A stretch of DNA of 64,000 nucleotides from Gordoniibacillus kamchatkensis (GTDB lineage: Bacteria > Bacillota > Bacilli > Paenibacillales > NBRC-103111), in the NCBI RefSeq assembly GCF_000829455.1, contig NZ_JXAK01000029.1, positions 1-64,000 of the forward strand, given 5' to 3'. The translations under genes were made by a program, and so were the position numbers. The notes beneath the pieces were generated by a model. The model did not search any database. It worked only from the letters and a program-made list of their open reading frames with translations, and was not told the DNA's origin. Shown piece by piece: positions 24,217 through 32,645 of the stretch (within the stretch, counting starts at the first letter, position 1; each line of letters opens with the position of its first letter).

Positions 24217-25653
24217 TCAGCTTCCTCTCCGCTTCATGATGCCGCGGGCGATCCAGACGCCGGCCGCCCCTGCCTGCGCCAGTCCGCGCGTAATTCCGGC
24301 GCCGTCGCCGCCGCAAAACAGCCCCTCGATGTCGGTCTCGAGCTCCGTCGTCAGCTTCGGCCGCGCCGAATAAAACTTCGCTTCGACGCCGTAAAACAGC
24401 GTATGCTCGGAAGCGATGCCCGGCGTCACTTTGTCCAGAGCCTCGATCATTTCGATCAAGCTTTTCATCGTGTTGTACGGCAGCACGAGGCCGAGATCGC
24501 CCGGCACCGCTTCTTTCAGCGTCGGCTCGAGGAAGCCTTCGCGGATGCGCGCTTCCGTCGAGCGGCGGCCGCGCTGGATGTCGCCGTACTTTTGCACGAT
24601 GACCCCGCCGCTCGACAAATCGTTGGCCCGCTTGCAAATTTCCCGGGCGTATTCGTTCGGCTTGTCGAACGGCTCGGTGAACGTATGCGAGACGAGCAGC
24701 GCGAAGTTCGTATTGCTTGAGCCGAGCGCCGGATCTTTGTACGAGTGGCCGTTCGCCGCCATGACGCCGCTATGGTTTTCCACGACGACGTGGCCCGACG
24801 GATTGCTGCAAAACGTGCGCACGCGAGTGCCGACGGACGTGTTGAAAATGAACTTGCCTTCGTACAGGTGCTCGTTGATTTCCCGCATGACAACATCGGA
24901 CGTCTCGACGCGAACGCCGACGTCGACCTGGTTGTTCACCATCCGCACTCTGCGCTTCTTCAGCAGCTGCGTCAGCCATGCCGAGCCGTCCCGTCCCGGA
25001 GCTACGACAACGTGGTCAGCGTACAGCGTTTCGCCGTTTTTCAGCGTCACGCCTTGCACGCGCAGCTTGCCTTCCGTCTTCGCGGTGACGAGGTCTTCCA
25101 CTTCCGTCTTGAACCGCATCTCGATGTTTTCCGCGAGATACGCGTAGATCGATTTCAGGATTTCCAGGTTTTGCTCCGTGCCGAGATGGCGCACTTGCGC
25201 CCGCAGCAGCTTCAGCCCGGCGGAATACGCCCGCCGCTCGATGTCGCGCACCGCGTCCGTCGTCGGATCGGTGATCGAGGTGGTCGCCCCGTGCCGCAAG
25301 TTCAACTCATCGACGTAACGGATCAGATCGAGCACCTGCGACGGAGGCAAATAGTCGGTCAGCCAGCCGCCGAATTCGGTCGTAATGTTGAATTTGCCGT
25401 CGCTGTATGCGCCGGCGCCGCCGAAGCCGCTCGTGATGGAGCATGCCGGCAAACAGCCGGCGAACTCCTTTTTGCCTGCCGGCGGCGGACACAGCTTGAT
25501 TTGCTCCTCCAGAATCGGACAGCGGCGGTGGTGAATGTCGTGGCCTTTATCGATCAGCAGCACGCGCAGGTGCGGCGCCTTCAGCGTCAATTCGTAGCAG
25601 GCAAAAATGCCGGCAGGCCCGGCACCCACCACAATAACGTCGTAAGATTGCAT
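24217..25653 (-). CDS. FAD-dependent dehydrogenase (COG2509 type)
   Basis: A 478-aa flavoprotein. The FAD site VIVVGAGPAGIFACYEL is at the N-terminus, and the C-terminal second FAD contact is GLFCGGDGAGITRGLAQAGAAGVWIARGI. Between them are CPILEEQIKLC, SGFGGAGAYSDGKFN and the conserved Ser/Gly-rich loops of the uncharacterised FAD-dependent dehydrogenases. No electron partner is nearby. The ATG at 25653 has GGGAGG ten bases ahead; a TTG three codons earlier is too close to that site. A guanine riboswitch and strong promoter lie upstream. Confidence 0.9.
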   Translation of the reverse strand: MQSYDVIVVGAGPAGIFACYELTLKAPHLRVLLIDKGHDIHHRRCPILEEQIKLCPPPAGKKEFAGCLPACSITSGFGGAGAYSDGKFNITTEFGGWLTDYLPPSQVLDLIRYVDELNLRHGATTSITDPTTDAVRDIERRAYSAGLKLLRAQVRHLGTEQNLEILKSIYAYLAENIEMRFKTEVEDLVTAKTEGKLRVQGVTLKNGETLYADHVVVAPGRDGSAWLTQLLKKRRVRMVNNQVDVGVRVETSDVVMREINEHLYEGKFIFNTSVGTRVRTFCSNPSGHVVVENHSGVMAANGHSYKDPALGSSNTNFALLVSHTFTEPFDKPNEYAREICKRANDLSSGGVIVQKYGDIQRGRRSTEARIREGFLEPTLKEAVPGDLGLVLPYNTMKSLIEMIEALDKVTPGIASEHTLFYGVEAKFYSARPKLTTELETDIEGLFCGGDGAGITRGLAQAGAAGVWIARGIMKRRGS

Positions 25654-25681
25654 CCGGTTCAAGCCTCCCTATACCTTGGAA

Positions 25682-25786
25682 TGAAAAAAACCCGACTGCG
25701 GCGGGGTATGCGAAACCACCGTCGTAGTCAGGAATTTACGGTTCCTGGTAGAGACCCCCGATCCGATTATCGGGGATATACGAACA
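25682..25786 (-). promoter_or_regulatory. Guanine-type purine riboswitch with terminator
   Basis: On the minus strand the aptamer (about 25786-25719) has P1 TTCGTA with TACGA, the L2 loop GATAATC-type stem, the three-way-junction core GUCUCUACCAGG, the L3 arm ACCGUAAAUUCCUGACUACGA and the junction base C74, which pairs with guanine; adenine sensors have U there. The P1 3' strand (GACTACGACGGTGG) is shared with a terminator stem whose other arm is CCGCCGCAGTC followed by GGGTTTTTTT. Ligand binding should free the terminator and shut off the FAD dehydrogenase gene. Confidence 0.92.
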
Positions 25787-25811
25787 TCCACATGTCATAT
25801 CGACAAATGTA

Positions 25812-25840
25812 ATCATAAGTGAAGGATTGCGATACGTCAA
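25812..25840 (-). promoter_or_regulatory. SigA promoter of the riboswitch transcript
   Basis: On the minus strand TTGACG (25840-25835), exactly 17 bases, then TATGAT (25817-25812), about 25 bases upstream of the aptamer. Confidence 0.85.
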
Positions 25841-25925
25841 GATGTGATTGTTCGTTAATTTTCGATTTATACAATTCATCCATGAAAAATATCAGCTGGA
25901 ACCTGCCATTTTCCGAACATTCTAG

Positions 25926-27494
25926 TCAGGTGTCGGTTTCTCTGAAAAACTCGTTGAAGTACGTCCCGCTAACGCCGGGAATGCGAAATCCGAGCGCGAA
26001 CCCCGCCTCCGTAAGCATGACGAGACGCAAATGCAAAGAGCGTACACGGCAGCGTACGAGCCGCTCCAGCATCGCCCTGTCGCGGCGCCGGACGGCGGCG
26101 GACAGCGCCTCCGCGAACGGCTTGCTGCCGGCAATCGTGCGGTATAAAGGCAGCACGGCTTGCGCGATAAGCCGGTGCGCACTGGTGTTGAAACGGAATT
26201 GGGCCGTTCCCGGCTGCTGGCTCGTGCCGTTCGTATACTGCGCAATCGGCTGCGGGAAACGTACTTCGACGAAATAGCCGATGCCGTTTGTAGCGAAATC
26301 GTACCTTCTCCCCGCCCCCGGCAGCTCCTTTTGCAGCAGCTTTAGCAAAGCGTCGGGATCCGCTTGCCGTACTCCGCGCGACCAGCGTGCCGCATATTGC
26401 GGGTCAGCGGCGATTCGAACGTAGAACGGCACCATCAGCCGCGCCGTCAAACGAAGCATAGCCGCCGTCGGTACCCGTTTTGGCGATTGCTGAATTTTCT
26501 TTTCGTTGGGTCCGCCTCCTTTTCCGGCAGCTTGCAGAACGGTTTCATAAACGCGCAAATAGGCGGCAGTCATTTTGGCGGTCGTAAAGCGGCTGATCAC
26601 ATAGCGCCGCAGCCGCGCCGGCGACGGAAACCGGCCGGCCTTCACTTTGCGCGCCATTTCGCCGACGGTGCTGCATACGAGCTCCGGGAAACCGACCATC
26701 ACTTCCGGCACAGAGCCTCTGCGCAGGGCGACGACCGGCGTCCCGCACGCCATTGCCTCGATCATCACCAGACCGAATGGCTCCTCCCAATTCGTCGGAA
26801 ACAGCAAGCAGGCGGCGTGCTTCAGCAGCGACTGCTTGCGTTTGCCGCCGACCGCGCCGACATAGCGGATGTTCGGATTGCGGCGCAGTCGCGGGGCGAT
26901 TTGCTCGCGGTACAGCCGCCGGTCTTTGATCGGACCGCAAATGATCAGCTTCTTCTTCGTCAGCTCGGCGATCCGGATCGCGCCCATAATTCCTTTTTGC
27001 CTCAGAATGCGGCCCATAAACAGCAAGTAGCCGTCCTTCCTGGCGCTGAACTCGTATTCGTGGGGATTGATGCCGTTGTATACGTAAAAGCCTCGCCCGC
27101 GGCCCATCATTTGACGGGCTCGTCTGGATACGTAGACGGGATTTTTGACCAGGCGCCTGACCGGCAGATGAAATGTGCAAACCGTCGGTACCGGCAGCCG
27201 CGCTTTACCGACGGACGAGCTGAACGTATGATCGTGGATGATCGTCGTGCCGAGCGGCAGCCGCTTCGCGACGAATTCGCCGATGCTCCGTTCGCGCAGC
27301 CCTGTTGGATACGGAATGAGATTGGCATTGGTCCGGCTTCCCTTGGGGGCGAACAGCGTCACCTTGAACCCGCGGCGGACGAGCTCTTCGGTCAGCTCGT
27401 ACACGATCTTCTCCGTGCCGCCTTGGTTGACGGGCGGCAGCGGCAGCGCCTTCGGAGCGTTCGATATGACCTGCACGATGCTCCACCCTTCCAT
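25926..27494 (-). CDS. Family 4 glycosyltransferase with extra C-terminal domain
   Basis: A 522-aa protein. The first 330 residues are a GT-B glycosyltransferase: PPVNQGGTEKIVYELTEELVRRGFKVTLFA at the acceptor side, YNGINPHEYEF, GRILRQKG, and the donor-binding ENWEEPFGLVMIEAMACGTPVVALRRGSVPEV-type segment (here NWEEPFGLVMIEAMA). After a Lys/Pro linker, about 185 residues form a second, helical domain (FRFNTSAHRLIAQAVLPLYRTIA and beyond) that I cannot name. GAGGGAGGG precedes the ATG at 27494. It stands alone, outside any polysaccharide cluster. Confidence 0.87.
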   Translation of the reverse strand: MEGWSIVQVISNAPKALPLPPVNQGGTEKIVYELTEELVRRGFKVTLFAPKGSRTNANLIPYPTGLRERSIGEFVAKRLPLGTTIIHDHTFSSSVGKARLPVPTVCTFHLPVRRLVKNPVYVSRRARQMMGRGRGFYVYNGINPHEYEFSARKDGYLLFMGRILRQKGIMGAIRIAELTKKKLIICGPIKDRRLYREQIAPRLRRNPNIRYVGAVGGKRKQSLLKHAACLLFPTNWEEPFGLVMIEAMACGTPVVALRRGSVPEVMVGFPELVCSTVGEMARKVKAGRFPSPARLRRYVISRFTTAKMTAAYLRVYETVLQAAGKGGGPNEKKIQQSPKRVPTAAMLRLTARLMVPFYVRIAADPQYAARWSRGVRQADPDALLKLLQKELPGAGRRYDFATNGIGYFVEVRFPQPIAQYTNGTSQQPGTAQFRFNTSAHRLIAQAVLPLYRTIAGSKPFAEALSAAVRRRDRAMLERLVRCRVRSLHLRLVMLTEAGFALGFRIPGVSGTYFNEFFRETDT

Positions 27495-28230
27495 CTCACG
27501 TCCCTCCCTCGCCGCAAAATGAGTACAATTTCCACTCAGCATATGCCGCGAAAGTTAGCGAGAGCTGGATACTTACCCGTTGCATCGAAAAATGGACGCA
27601 GTCCCACGGGTGGAGAGGGAACCTCTTCATTTGAAAGGGCCGCTGGTACGTCCAAGGGACGCGAGGTTAGCAGAATGCAATACGGACTGGTCTCAAAAAT
27701 TGAGGAAAATGGAGAAAGTAACGGGAGGTGTTCAAGCAGGCCAACCAAGTCGGATCGGAGGCTTGAACAGGAGAGTGATTTCATTTGGGGAACGCCGGCT
27801 GGTTGGCAAAGCATAGGCTAAGACGCGGATATCGCTGGGCAACTTTCTCCGCAGGCCTTAACGGAAGGCTGTTCCGCTATTGCCCGGGTGGAGGGGCGGC
27901 CGATCGTTCTTAACGGAACGTAGTTCCGCTATCGGCCCGAAACATGGGCAGTTCTCGCCAAAAATGCGGAGATAACGCACTCGCGTTCCGCTAATTTCGG
28001 GAAATATCCGGGAAATGTCCCAATAACGGAACAAATTTCCGCTAACCGCAAGGAAGGAACGAGCTGATTCCGGTACAACCGAAAGCAGACTTTCCATGCC
28101 CTTCGAAGCAGCATCCCAAAATGAGCAATCGATAAGAAATCATAGCCGCTGTGTCAAGCTATAATCGAGAGGAGCGTACATTCATCAGTTTATGAACATA
28201 ACCCGTTTTTCCGGAGAAAGGAGAATCGGC
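27495..28230. other. Long non-coding interval with short palindromes
   Basis: About 735 bases without a credible gene. The first half shows open but unconvincing frames on both strands. The second half has four copies of a 21-22-base palindrome (see 27859-28044). The last 50 bases hold the leader and ribosome site of the next gene. Confidence 0.55.
27859..28044. repeat. Four spaced TAACGGAA-n-TTCCGCTA palindromes
   Basis: Copies are at 27859, 27911, 27973 and 28024, each about 21 bases, with the left arm TAACGGAA (third copy TAACGCA) and the right arm TTCCGCTA. Start-to-start spacing is 52, 62 and 51 bases. The intervening sequences are unrelated. Confidence 0.75.
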
Positions 28231-28452
28231 ATGACCAATAACAAAGAACTGCAGCCTAATAGCGACCTTCCGGCTGAACTAGCCAAGCCGGCACAGCGGG
28301 CACTCGCCGGGGCCGGATACTTCCGGCTTGAGCAGCTCGCGCAGGTTACAGAGGCAGAGGTTTTACAAATGCATGGCATGGGACCTAAAGCTCTCGTTCA
28401 GCTCCGTCGCGCACTCGCCGACAAGGGACTCTCCTTCGCCGACAAGCCTTGA
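28231..28452 (+). CDS. Stand-alone RNA polymerase alpha-CTD-like protein
   Basis: A 73-aa protein. Residues 15-70 (LAKPAQRALAGAGYFRLEQLAQVTEAEVLQMHGMGPKALVQLRRAL) follow the alpha-subunit C-terminal domain pattern, with a helix-hairpin-helix MHGMGPKA. Small proteins of this kind occur in Bacilli and are thought to bind DNA or touch polymerase partners. GGAGAAAGGAG is just upstream of the ATG at 28231. No polymerase or ribosomal genes are near. Confidence 0.82.
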   Translation: MTNNKELQPNSDLPAELAKPAQRALAGAGYFRLEQLAQVTEAEVLQMHGMGPKALVQLRRALADKGLSFADKP

Positions 28453-28504
28453 GGGACATGGGCCCATTCGCGGCGGACGCCGCCTACGCAATGTCCCGGC
28501 CGTC

Positions 28505-29239
28505 TTAACGTTCCCGGCTCTGCAACAGCCCCGGCAACTCGCACAGCCGTTCGATCGAGTAAGCAGGCCGATGCTCGTCTCCTAGCGGCGAACGCCGCCG
28601 GTTGTACAAGCAAAAGTCGATTCCGGAGCGAACCGCTCCGGCGTAGTCGTCGCGCAGCGAATCGCCCACGAACAGCACTTCGTGCGGCTTCAGCCCGAAG
28701 CGTTCCAGCGCCGCATGAAAAATGCGCGGATCGGGCTTGGCACAGCCTGCCTCATCGGAGACGACGAGCGCCTCAAAATAATGCTCCATCCGCCCGGCAG
28801 CAAGCCGCTGCCGCTGCGCTTCGCCGATGCCGTTGGAGACGATAGCCAGCTTGTACGCGCCATGCAGCTGCGCTATCACCTCTTGCGCCCCTTCTTCCGG
28901 CACAAACAATCGGCAAAAATGACGCCAATACGACTCGGCCAGCGAACTCGCCTCATAACCGTCCAGCTTCAGCTCGGCAAACGCATCGCGAAACGACAGC
29001 TCCAGCACTTTGCTGATGTGCAGCTTCCGCTCGAACCGTTCGAGCCAGTACACGGTGTTGCAGCGGATAAAATGGTGCCGGAACTGCTTCCAGAACGAAG
29101 CGTTATCGGGATCGAGCCCATGCTCCGCGAGCGCCTCACGCATCGCAATTTCCTCAGAGCGGTCATAGTCCAGCAGCGTATTGTCGAGATCGAACAAAAT
29201 CCCTTTGTAGACGATCGCCTTCTCCCCCTGCCCTGTCAT
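28505..29239 (-). CDS. HAD-superfamily hydrolase, YjjG-type nucleotidase
   Basis: A 244-aa phosphatase. Motif I is DLDNTLLDYD (nucleophile Asp near residue 18), motif II VSNGIG, motif III Lys in GCAKPDPRIF and motif IV VGDSLRDDYAGA. The helical cap and length match pyrimidine nucleotidase YjjG, which removes non-canonical nucleotides. The ATG directly follows the chromate-transporter stop (TAAATG), so the genes are coupled; that neighbour gives no hint of function. Confidence 0.88.
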   Translation of the reverse strand: MTGQGEKAIVYKGILFDLDNTLLDYDRSEEIAMREALAEHGLDPDNASFWKQFRHHFIRCNTVYWLERFERKLHISKVLELSFRDAFAELKLDGYEASSLAESYWRHFCRLFVPEEGAQEVIAQLHGAYKLAIVSNGIGEAQRQRLAAGRMEHYFEALVVSDEAGCAKPDPRIFHAALERFGLKPHEVLFVGDSLRDDYAGAVRSGIDFCLYNRRRSPLGDEHRPAYSIERLCELPGLLQSRER

Positions 29240-29809
29240 TTACCCGCGGAAAAACACCGCTCCCAAAACAAGCGCTCCGACGATCCCCCATACTGCATTC
29301 ACCTGCAAATATTGCACGGCGATAAAGTAAGCGGCGGCGATCAGAAACGGCAAAAAGCCGAATTTGCCGAGCGCCGGGGCCGATTGGAACGCATATTTGG
29401 CAAAATCGTAGGCGAGCATGGCCATCATGACGAAAATGACCGGCTGCACGCCCCGGACCATCCCTTTCACCACCGGATTGCCGCTCAGCTTGTTCATTAC
29501 GCCGACAAGCGCCACCATGATGAGCGCCGTCGGTACGACGACGGCGGTAAGTGCGGCGCACGCTCCGAGCCAGCCTGCTACCTTAAAGCCGATATACGCC
29601 GCAAGCTTCGTTGCGATCGGACCCGGCAGCGCGTTGGCCATCGCCAGCGACTTGCCGAATTCCTCGTTGGACATCCAGTGAAAGTTGTTCACCACTTCGT
29701 TTTGATAAATCGGAATAATCGAAGGCCCGCCCCCGAAGCCGAGCATCGTTCCCCGGAAAAAGGCCACAAACAACTGCCAACATTGCAAAAGCATCGCGGT
29801 CAACCCCAT
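29240..29809 (-). CDS. Short-chain chromate transporter (ChrA half)
   Basis: A 189-aa membrane protein with about six spans. The ChrA domain is shown by FFRGTMLGFGGGPSIIPIYQNEVV and by LAMANALPGPIATKLAAYIGFKVAG. In many Bacilli two such half-size genes form a heteromeric pump; here only one is present, so it may work as a homodimer or the partner is elsewhere or lost. It lies six bases after the amidohydrolase stop and just before the YjjG-type gene, within one operon. Confidence 0.88.
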   Translation of the reverse strand: MGLTAMLLQCWQLFVAFFRGTMLGFGGGPSIIPIYQNEVVNNFHWMSNEEFGKSLAMANALPGPIATKLAAYIGFKVAGWLGACAALTAVVVPTALIMVALVGVMNKLSGNPVVKGMVRGVQPVIFVMMAMLAYDFAKYAFQSAPALGKFGFLPFLIAAAYFIAVQYLQVNAVWGIVGALVLGAVFFRG

Positions 29810-29815
29810 CCCCGC

Positions 29816-31138
29816 CTAAATTCGCTTGAGCACTCGGGCTATCGCCGCATCCGCGCGGCGTAGCACGTTCGCTTTGTCGATGGTCGTATGCTGTCTGCCA
29901 TCCAGCACGACGCGGCCGTCGATCCACACCGTGTCGACGTCGCCCCTTGTCGCTGCATACACAACCCGCGAGAACGGGTCCGCCTCATATGACGGATAGG
30001 TGTGAAAATCGGTCAAGTCCAGCAGCTGCAAATCGGCTTTTTTGCCGACCTCGATGCTGCCGATTTCGCTCTCCATGCCAAGCACCTCGGCCCCGCCCAT
30101 CGTCGCCATGCGCAGTACCGTGCGCGCATCCATCACCGTCGGACCGTGCTGCACTTTCTGAATGTAGGCGGTCAGCCGCATTTCTTGGAACATGTCGAGA
30201 TTGTTGTTGCATGGCGCTCCGTCGGCGCCGATGCCGACGCGCACGCGGCGCGCGAGCAGGTCCGGCGTTTCGGCAAGACCGGAAGCCAGCTTCAGGTTCG
30301 AGCCCGGGCAATGCGTTACCTTTACACCGCGCTCGGCGATAATCCGCTTCTCTTCGTCGTTTAGCCAAATCGAGTGCGCCAGAACGAGGCGCGGTCCGGC
30401 GAGGCCGATATGATCGAGGTAAACGACGTTGCGCATGCCGCGCTCACGCTCAACGAGCTCGATCTCGCCGCGGTTTTCCGAGGCGTGCGTATGTACGAGC
30501 ACATCATATTTAGCGGATAAGTCGCGCACGCCGACGAGCAGCTCCTCCGTGCACGACACGACGAAGCGCGGGCAAAAGGCGTAGCGGATCCGTCCGTTCT
30601 CCTTGCCGTGCCACGCCTCCAGCAAATCGACGCTCTCCTGCAGCGAGCGGTCGGTGCGCTCCTGCAGCGCAGTCGGGACGTCCGTACCGTAATCCATCAT
30701 CACTTTGCCGGAAATCGCCCGAATGCCGGTTTCACGGATCGCCTCGAACGCATGCTGCGTATGATGCACCGTCTCCATGTCGAGAATCGTCGTCGTTCCG
30801 CTGCGGATCAGCTCGCCGATGCCGAGCAGCGCGGACACGTATACGGATTCCTCGTCGTGCGCCGCTTCCAGCGGCCAGATTCGCCTCCTCAGCCAATCGA
30901 GCAGCTCGAGATCGTCGGCGCGGCCGCGAAACAGCGTCTGGCACAAATGAATGTGCGTCTGCACGAAGCCGGGCAGAAGCGTTTTGCCGCGCGCTTCGAC
31001 GACCCGGTCTGCCGCCTCTTCTTCGAGGCATGCGCCGATGCGGGCGATGCGGTCTCCTTCGAGCAGCACATCGCCGACGAATGTGTCGAGCCGGTCATTC
31101 ATCGTCATGACGGTCGCTTGGCGGATTAACGTTTTCAA
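29816..31138 (-). CDS. Amidohydrolase, 5'-methylthioadenosine/S-adenosylhomocysteine deaminase type
   Basis: A 440-aa metallo-hydrolase of the MtaD/DadD group. Metal residues are in GFVQTHIHLCQ (His-x-His, about 61-63), HTHASEN (His), AHSIWL (His) and IGADGAP (Asp). It is predicted to deaminate adenosine-like nucleosides or guanine-type bases; the exact substrate is unsure. First gene of a probable operon with the chromate transporter and the YjjG-type phosphatase, which fits a nucleotide-salvage theme only loosely. Confidence 0.88.
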   Translation of the reverse strand: MKTLIRQATVMTMNDRLDTFVGDVLLEGDRIARIGACLEEEAADRVVEARGKTLLPGFVQTHIHLCQTLFRGRADDLELLDWLRRRIWPLEAAHDEESVYVSALLGIGELIRSGTTTILDMETVHHTQHAFEAIRETGIRAISGKVMMDYGTDVPTALQERTDRSLQESVDLLEAWHGKENGRIRYAFCPRFVVSCTEELLVGVRDLSAKYDVLVHTHASENRGEIELVERERGMRNVVYLDHIGLAGPRLVLAHSIWLNDEEKRIIAERGVKVTHCPGSNLKLASGLAETPDLLARRVRVGIGADGAPCNNNLDMFQEMRLTAYIQKVQHGPTVMDARTVLRMATMGGAEVLGMESEIGSIEVGKKADLQLLDLTDFHTYPSYEADPFSRVVYAATRGDVDTVWIDGRVVLDGRQHTTIDKANVLRRADAAIARVLKRI

Positions 31139-31204
31139 GCAGTTCCCTCTCTCTATGTCCGTACTCTTCTATCGCGGTGTTTCGCCGCGGCTTGCGACGT
31201 CCGG

Positions 31205-31711
31205 TCACACCTTCAAGTCGTCTTCCAGCGCCAAGTCGAAGTCGTCGATATCGAACAGCTGCACCGGCACATCGGCTTCGAAGCATTTGTCGAGAAAATC
31301 GAGCTGGTCCGTTAGAAGCGGCAAATCTTCCTGCTGCGCCGTCAGCAGCAGCTCCGTCTCGACCGGATCGAACATTTCGCCGTAATAGGCGTTGTCGATC
31401 GCGTTGACGACGGTCAGCGTGACATGGTCGCTAATCAGGAACGGCGGGCTTTTTTTCCACGGCAGAGCGAGCGAACGCTCCAGCTTCTTCTTGTTGAACG
31501 ATTCTTCGAAGAAAGCGATCAGCTCGGCGATTTTCTGCTTCACATGAACGTCCTCTTTCGGATCGGGCATGACCGGCTCGCCGCTGTCGCGCATGTCGTA
31601 CAGCTCCATCACCGTGGAATACGGAATGACATATTCAACCGGTTTGCCCGGCACGAGCAGCTGCCCGTAAGTTGTCAGCATTACGGCTTCTATTACTATG
31701 CGTCGAGTCAC
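31205..31711 (-). CDS. Conserved hypothetical protein
   Basis: A 168-aa acidic soluble protein with no signal peptide. It opens with a hydrophobic stretch (VIEAVMLTTYGQLLVPGKPVEYVIPYSTVMELYDM) and ends in an Asp-rich tail (DIDDFDLALEDDL). I recognise no catalytic motif. The GTG at 31711 has AGGAGG eleven bases upstream; an ATG at 31681 is an alternative start. It sits upstream of the amidohydrolase with a 66-base gap. Function unknown. Confidence 0.72.
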   Translation of the reverse strand: MTRRIVIEAVMLTTYGQLLVPGKPVEYVIPYSTVMELYDMRDSGEPVMPDPKEDVHVKQKIAELIAFFEESFNKKKLERSLALPWKKSPPFLISDHVTLTVVNAIDNAYYGEMFDPVETELLLTAQQEDLPLLTDQLDFLDKCFEADVPVQLFDIDDFDLALEDDLKV

Positions 31712-31848
31712 CCTACGCAAATCCTCCTTGTTTGCTCATCGTGTTGCTGCAACACAAATATTGGCGTTATACCCCTTTCAGTTGCTATTATAGTATAGTC
31801 GCAACGAAAAATCATGCACCGCCCGCCGGTTATGGAAAGGAAGATCCG

Positions 31849-32031
31849 ATGTCTTTCGTCATTATTTTGCTCGGCGTGCTGCTCAGCGGCTCGCTGTTCA
31901 GCCTGGGTTTCATGTCGCTCGTGAAGAGGCAGCGCTTGCTCGGCGTTGTGTTTATCGTGCTGTCGGTCGTTTTGTTCGTCTCCATGTTCGTTTTCATCAA
32001 GGAAGCGCCGCCGATTCAATCGCTCGACTAA
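31849..32031 (+). CDS. Small two-span membrane protein
   Basis: A 60-aa protein of two hydrophobic helices (residues 3-22 and 30-50) joined by a basic turn LVKRQRLLG, followed by a short tail. GGAAAGGAAG precedes the ATG. The thioesterase gene follows 29 bases downstream on the same strand. No family recognised. Confidence 0.7.
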   Translation: MSFVIILLGVLLSGSLFSLGFMSLVKRQRLLGVVFIVLSVVLFVSMFVFIKEAPPIQSLD

Positions 32032-32060
32032 CATGTTTAACGCAGAGGTGAATTGCCGTC

Positions 32061-32534
32061 ATGAACGCAAGCAGCGTCGATTTGTCGCAGTACCGGTTTT
32101 CCTCGCCGGCTAAAGTCCGATTTTGCGAAACGGACGCCAACGGCCATATGAACCACGTTACGGCCGTTATTTACATGGAGCAGGCGCGTACCGATTTCCT
32201 GCTCGGGCTTGGCCTGTTCGGCCGCGAGCAAGCGGAACGCAGCGGCAACACGTTCGTGCTCGCCGGGCAATCCGTCGCCTACCGGTCGCAAGCGTATTTC
32301 GGCGATCCGATTGATACGTACGTGCGCGTCTCCCGCATCGGCCGCTCGTCGCTCGATATGGAGTATGTGCTGCTCCATCGGCAGACGTCCGCCGTCATTG
32401 CGACGGGCACAAGCACGATGGTTCATTTCGATGTAAAGGAGCAGCGCAGCACGCCGCTCCCCGGCGATTTGGAGGGCCGCATTGCCGCGTTCGAAGCGTC
32501 GCTTCCGCCGGCGAAGCCGAGCGGGACGAGCTAG
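32061..32534 (+). CDS. Acyl-CoA thioesterase (4HBT hotdog family)
   Basis: A 157-aa hotdog-fold enzyme. The signature VRFCETDANGHMNHVTAVIYMEQARTDFL has the catalytic Asp/Asn-Gly-His-x-N of 4-hydroxybenzoyl-CoA-type thioesterases. It should hydrolyse an acyl-CoA, chain length unknown. GCAGAGGTG precedes the ATG. Likely in one unit with the small membrane protein before it. Confidence 0.88.
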   Translation: MNASSVDLSQYRFSSPAKVRFCETDANGHMNHVTAVIYMEQARTDFLLGLGLFGREQAERSGNTFVLAGQSVAYRSQAYFGDPIDTYVRVSRIGRSSLDMEYVLLHRQTSAVIATGTSTMVHFDVKEQRSTPLPGDLEGRIAAFEASLPPAKPSGTS

Positions 32535-32645
32535 GGGCAGCCATTTTCATCCAGTGCCAATCTTTCTCTTACTTGCTATAATATATCAGTTGCTGACATA
32601 GTTACATAGGCACATCATCGTTTGGGTGAAGGAGAAAGGGGAAGC

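Noticed and set aside
26364-27821. Open frame of 485 codons antisense to the glycosyltransferase
   Set aside because: No ribosome site or motif; the minus-strand gene has full GT4 motifs.
27859-28044. CRISPR-like array
   Set aside because: Repeats are only 21 bases, palindromic and diverged, spacing varies by more than ten bases, and no cas genes are present.
29240-29809. Truncation of the chromate transporter
   Set aside because: At 189 aa it is full length for the short-chain type; the lone half is normal in itself.
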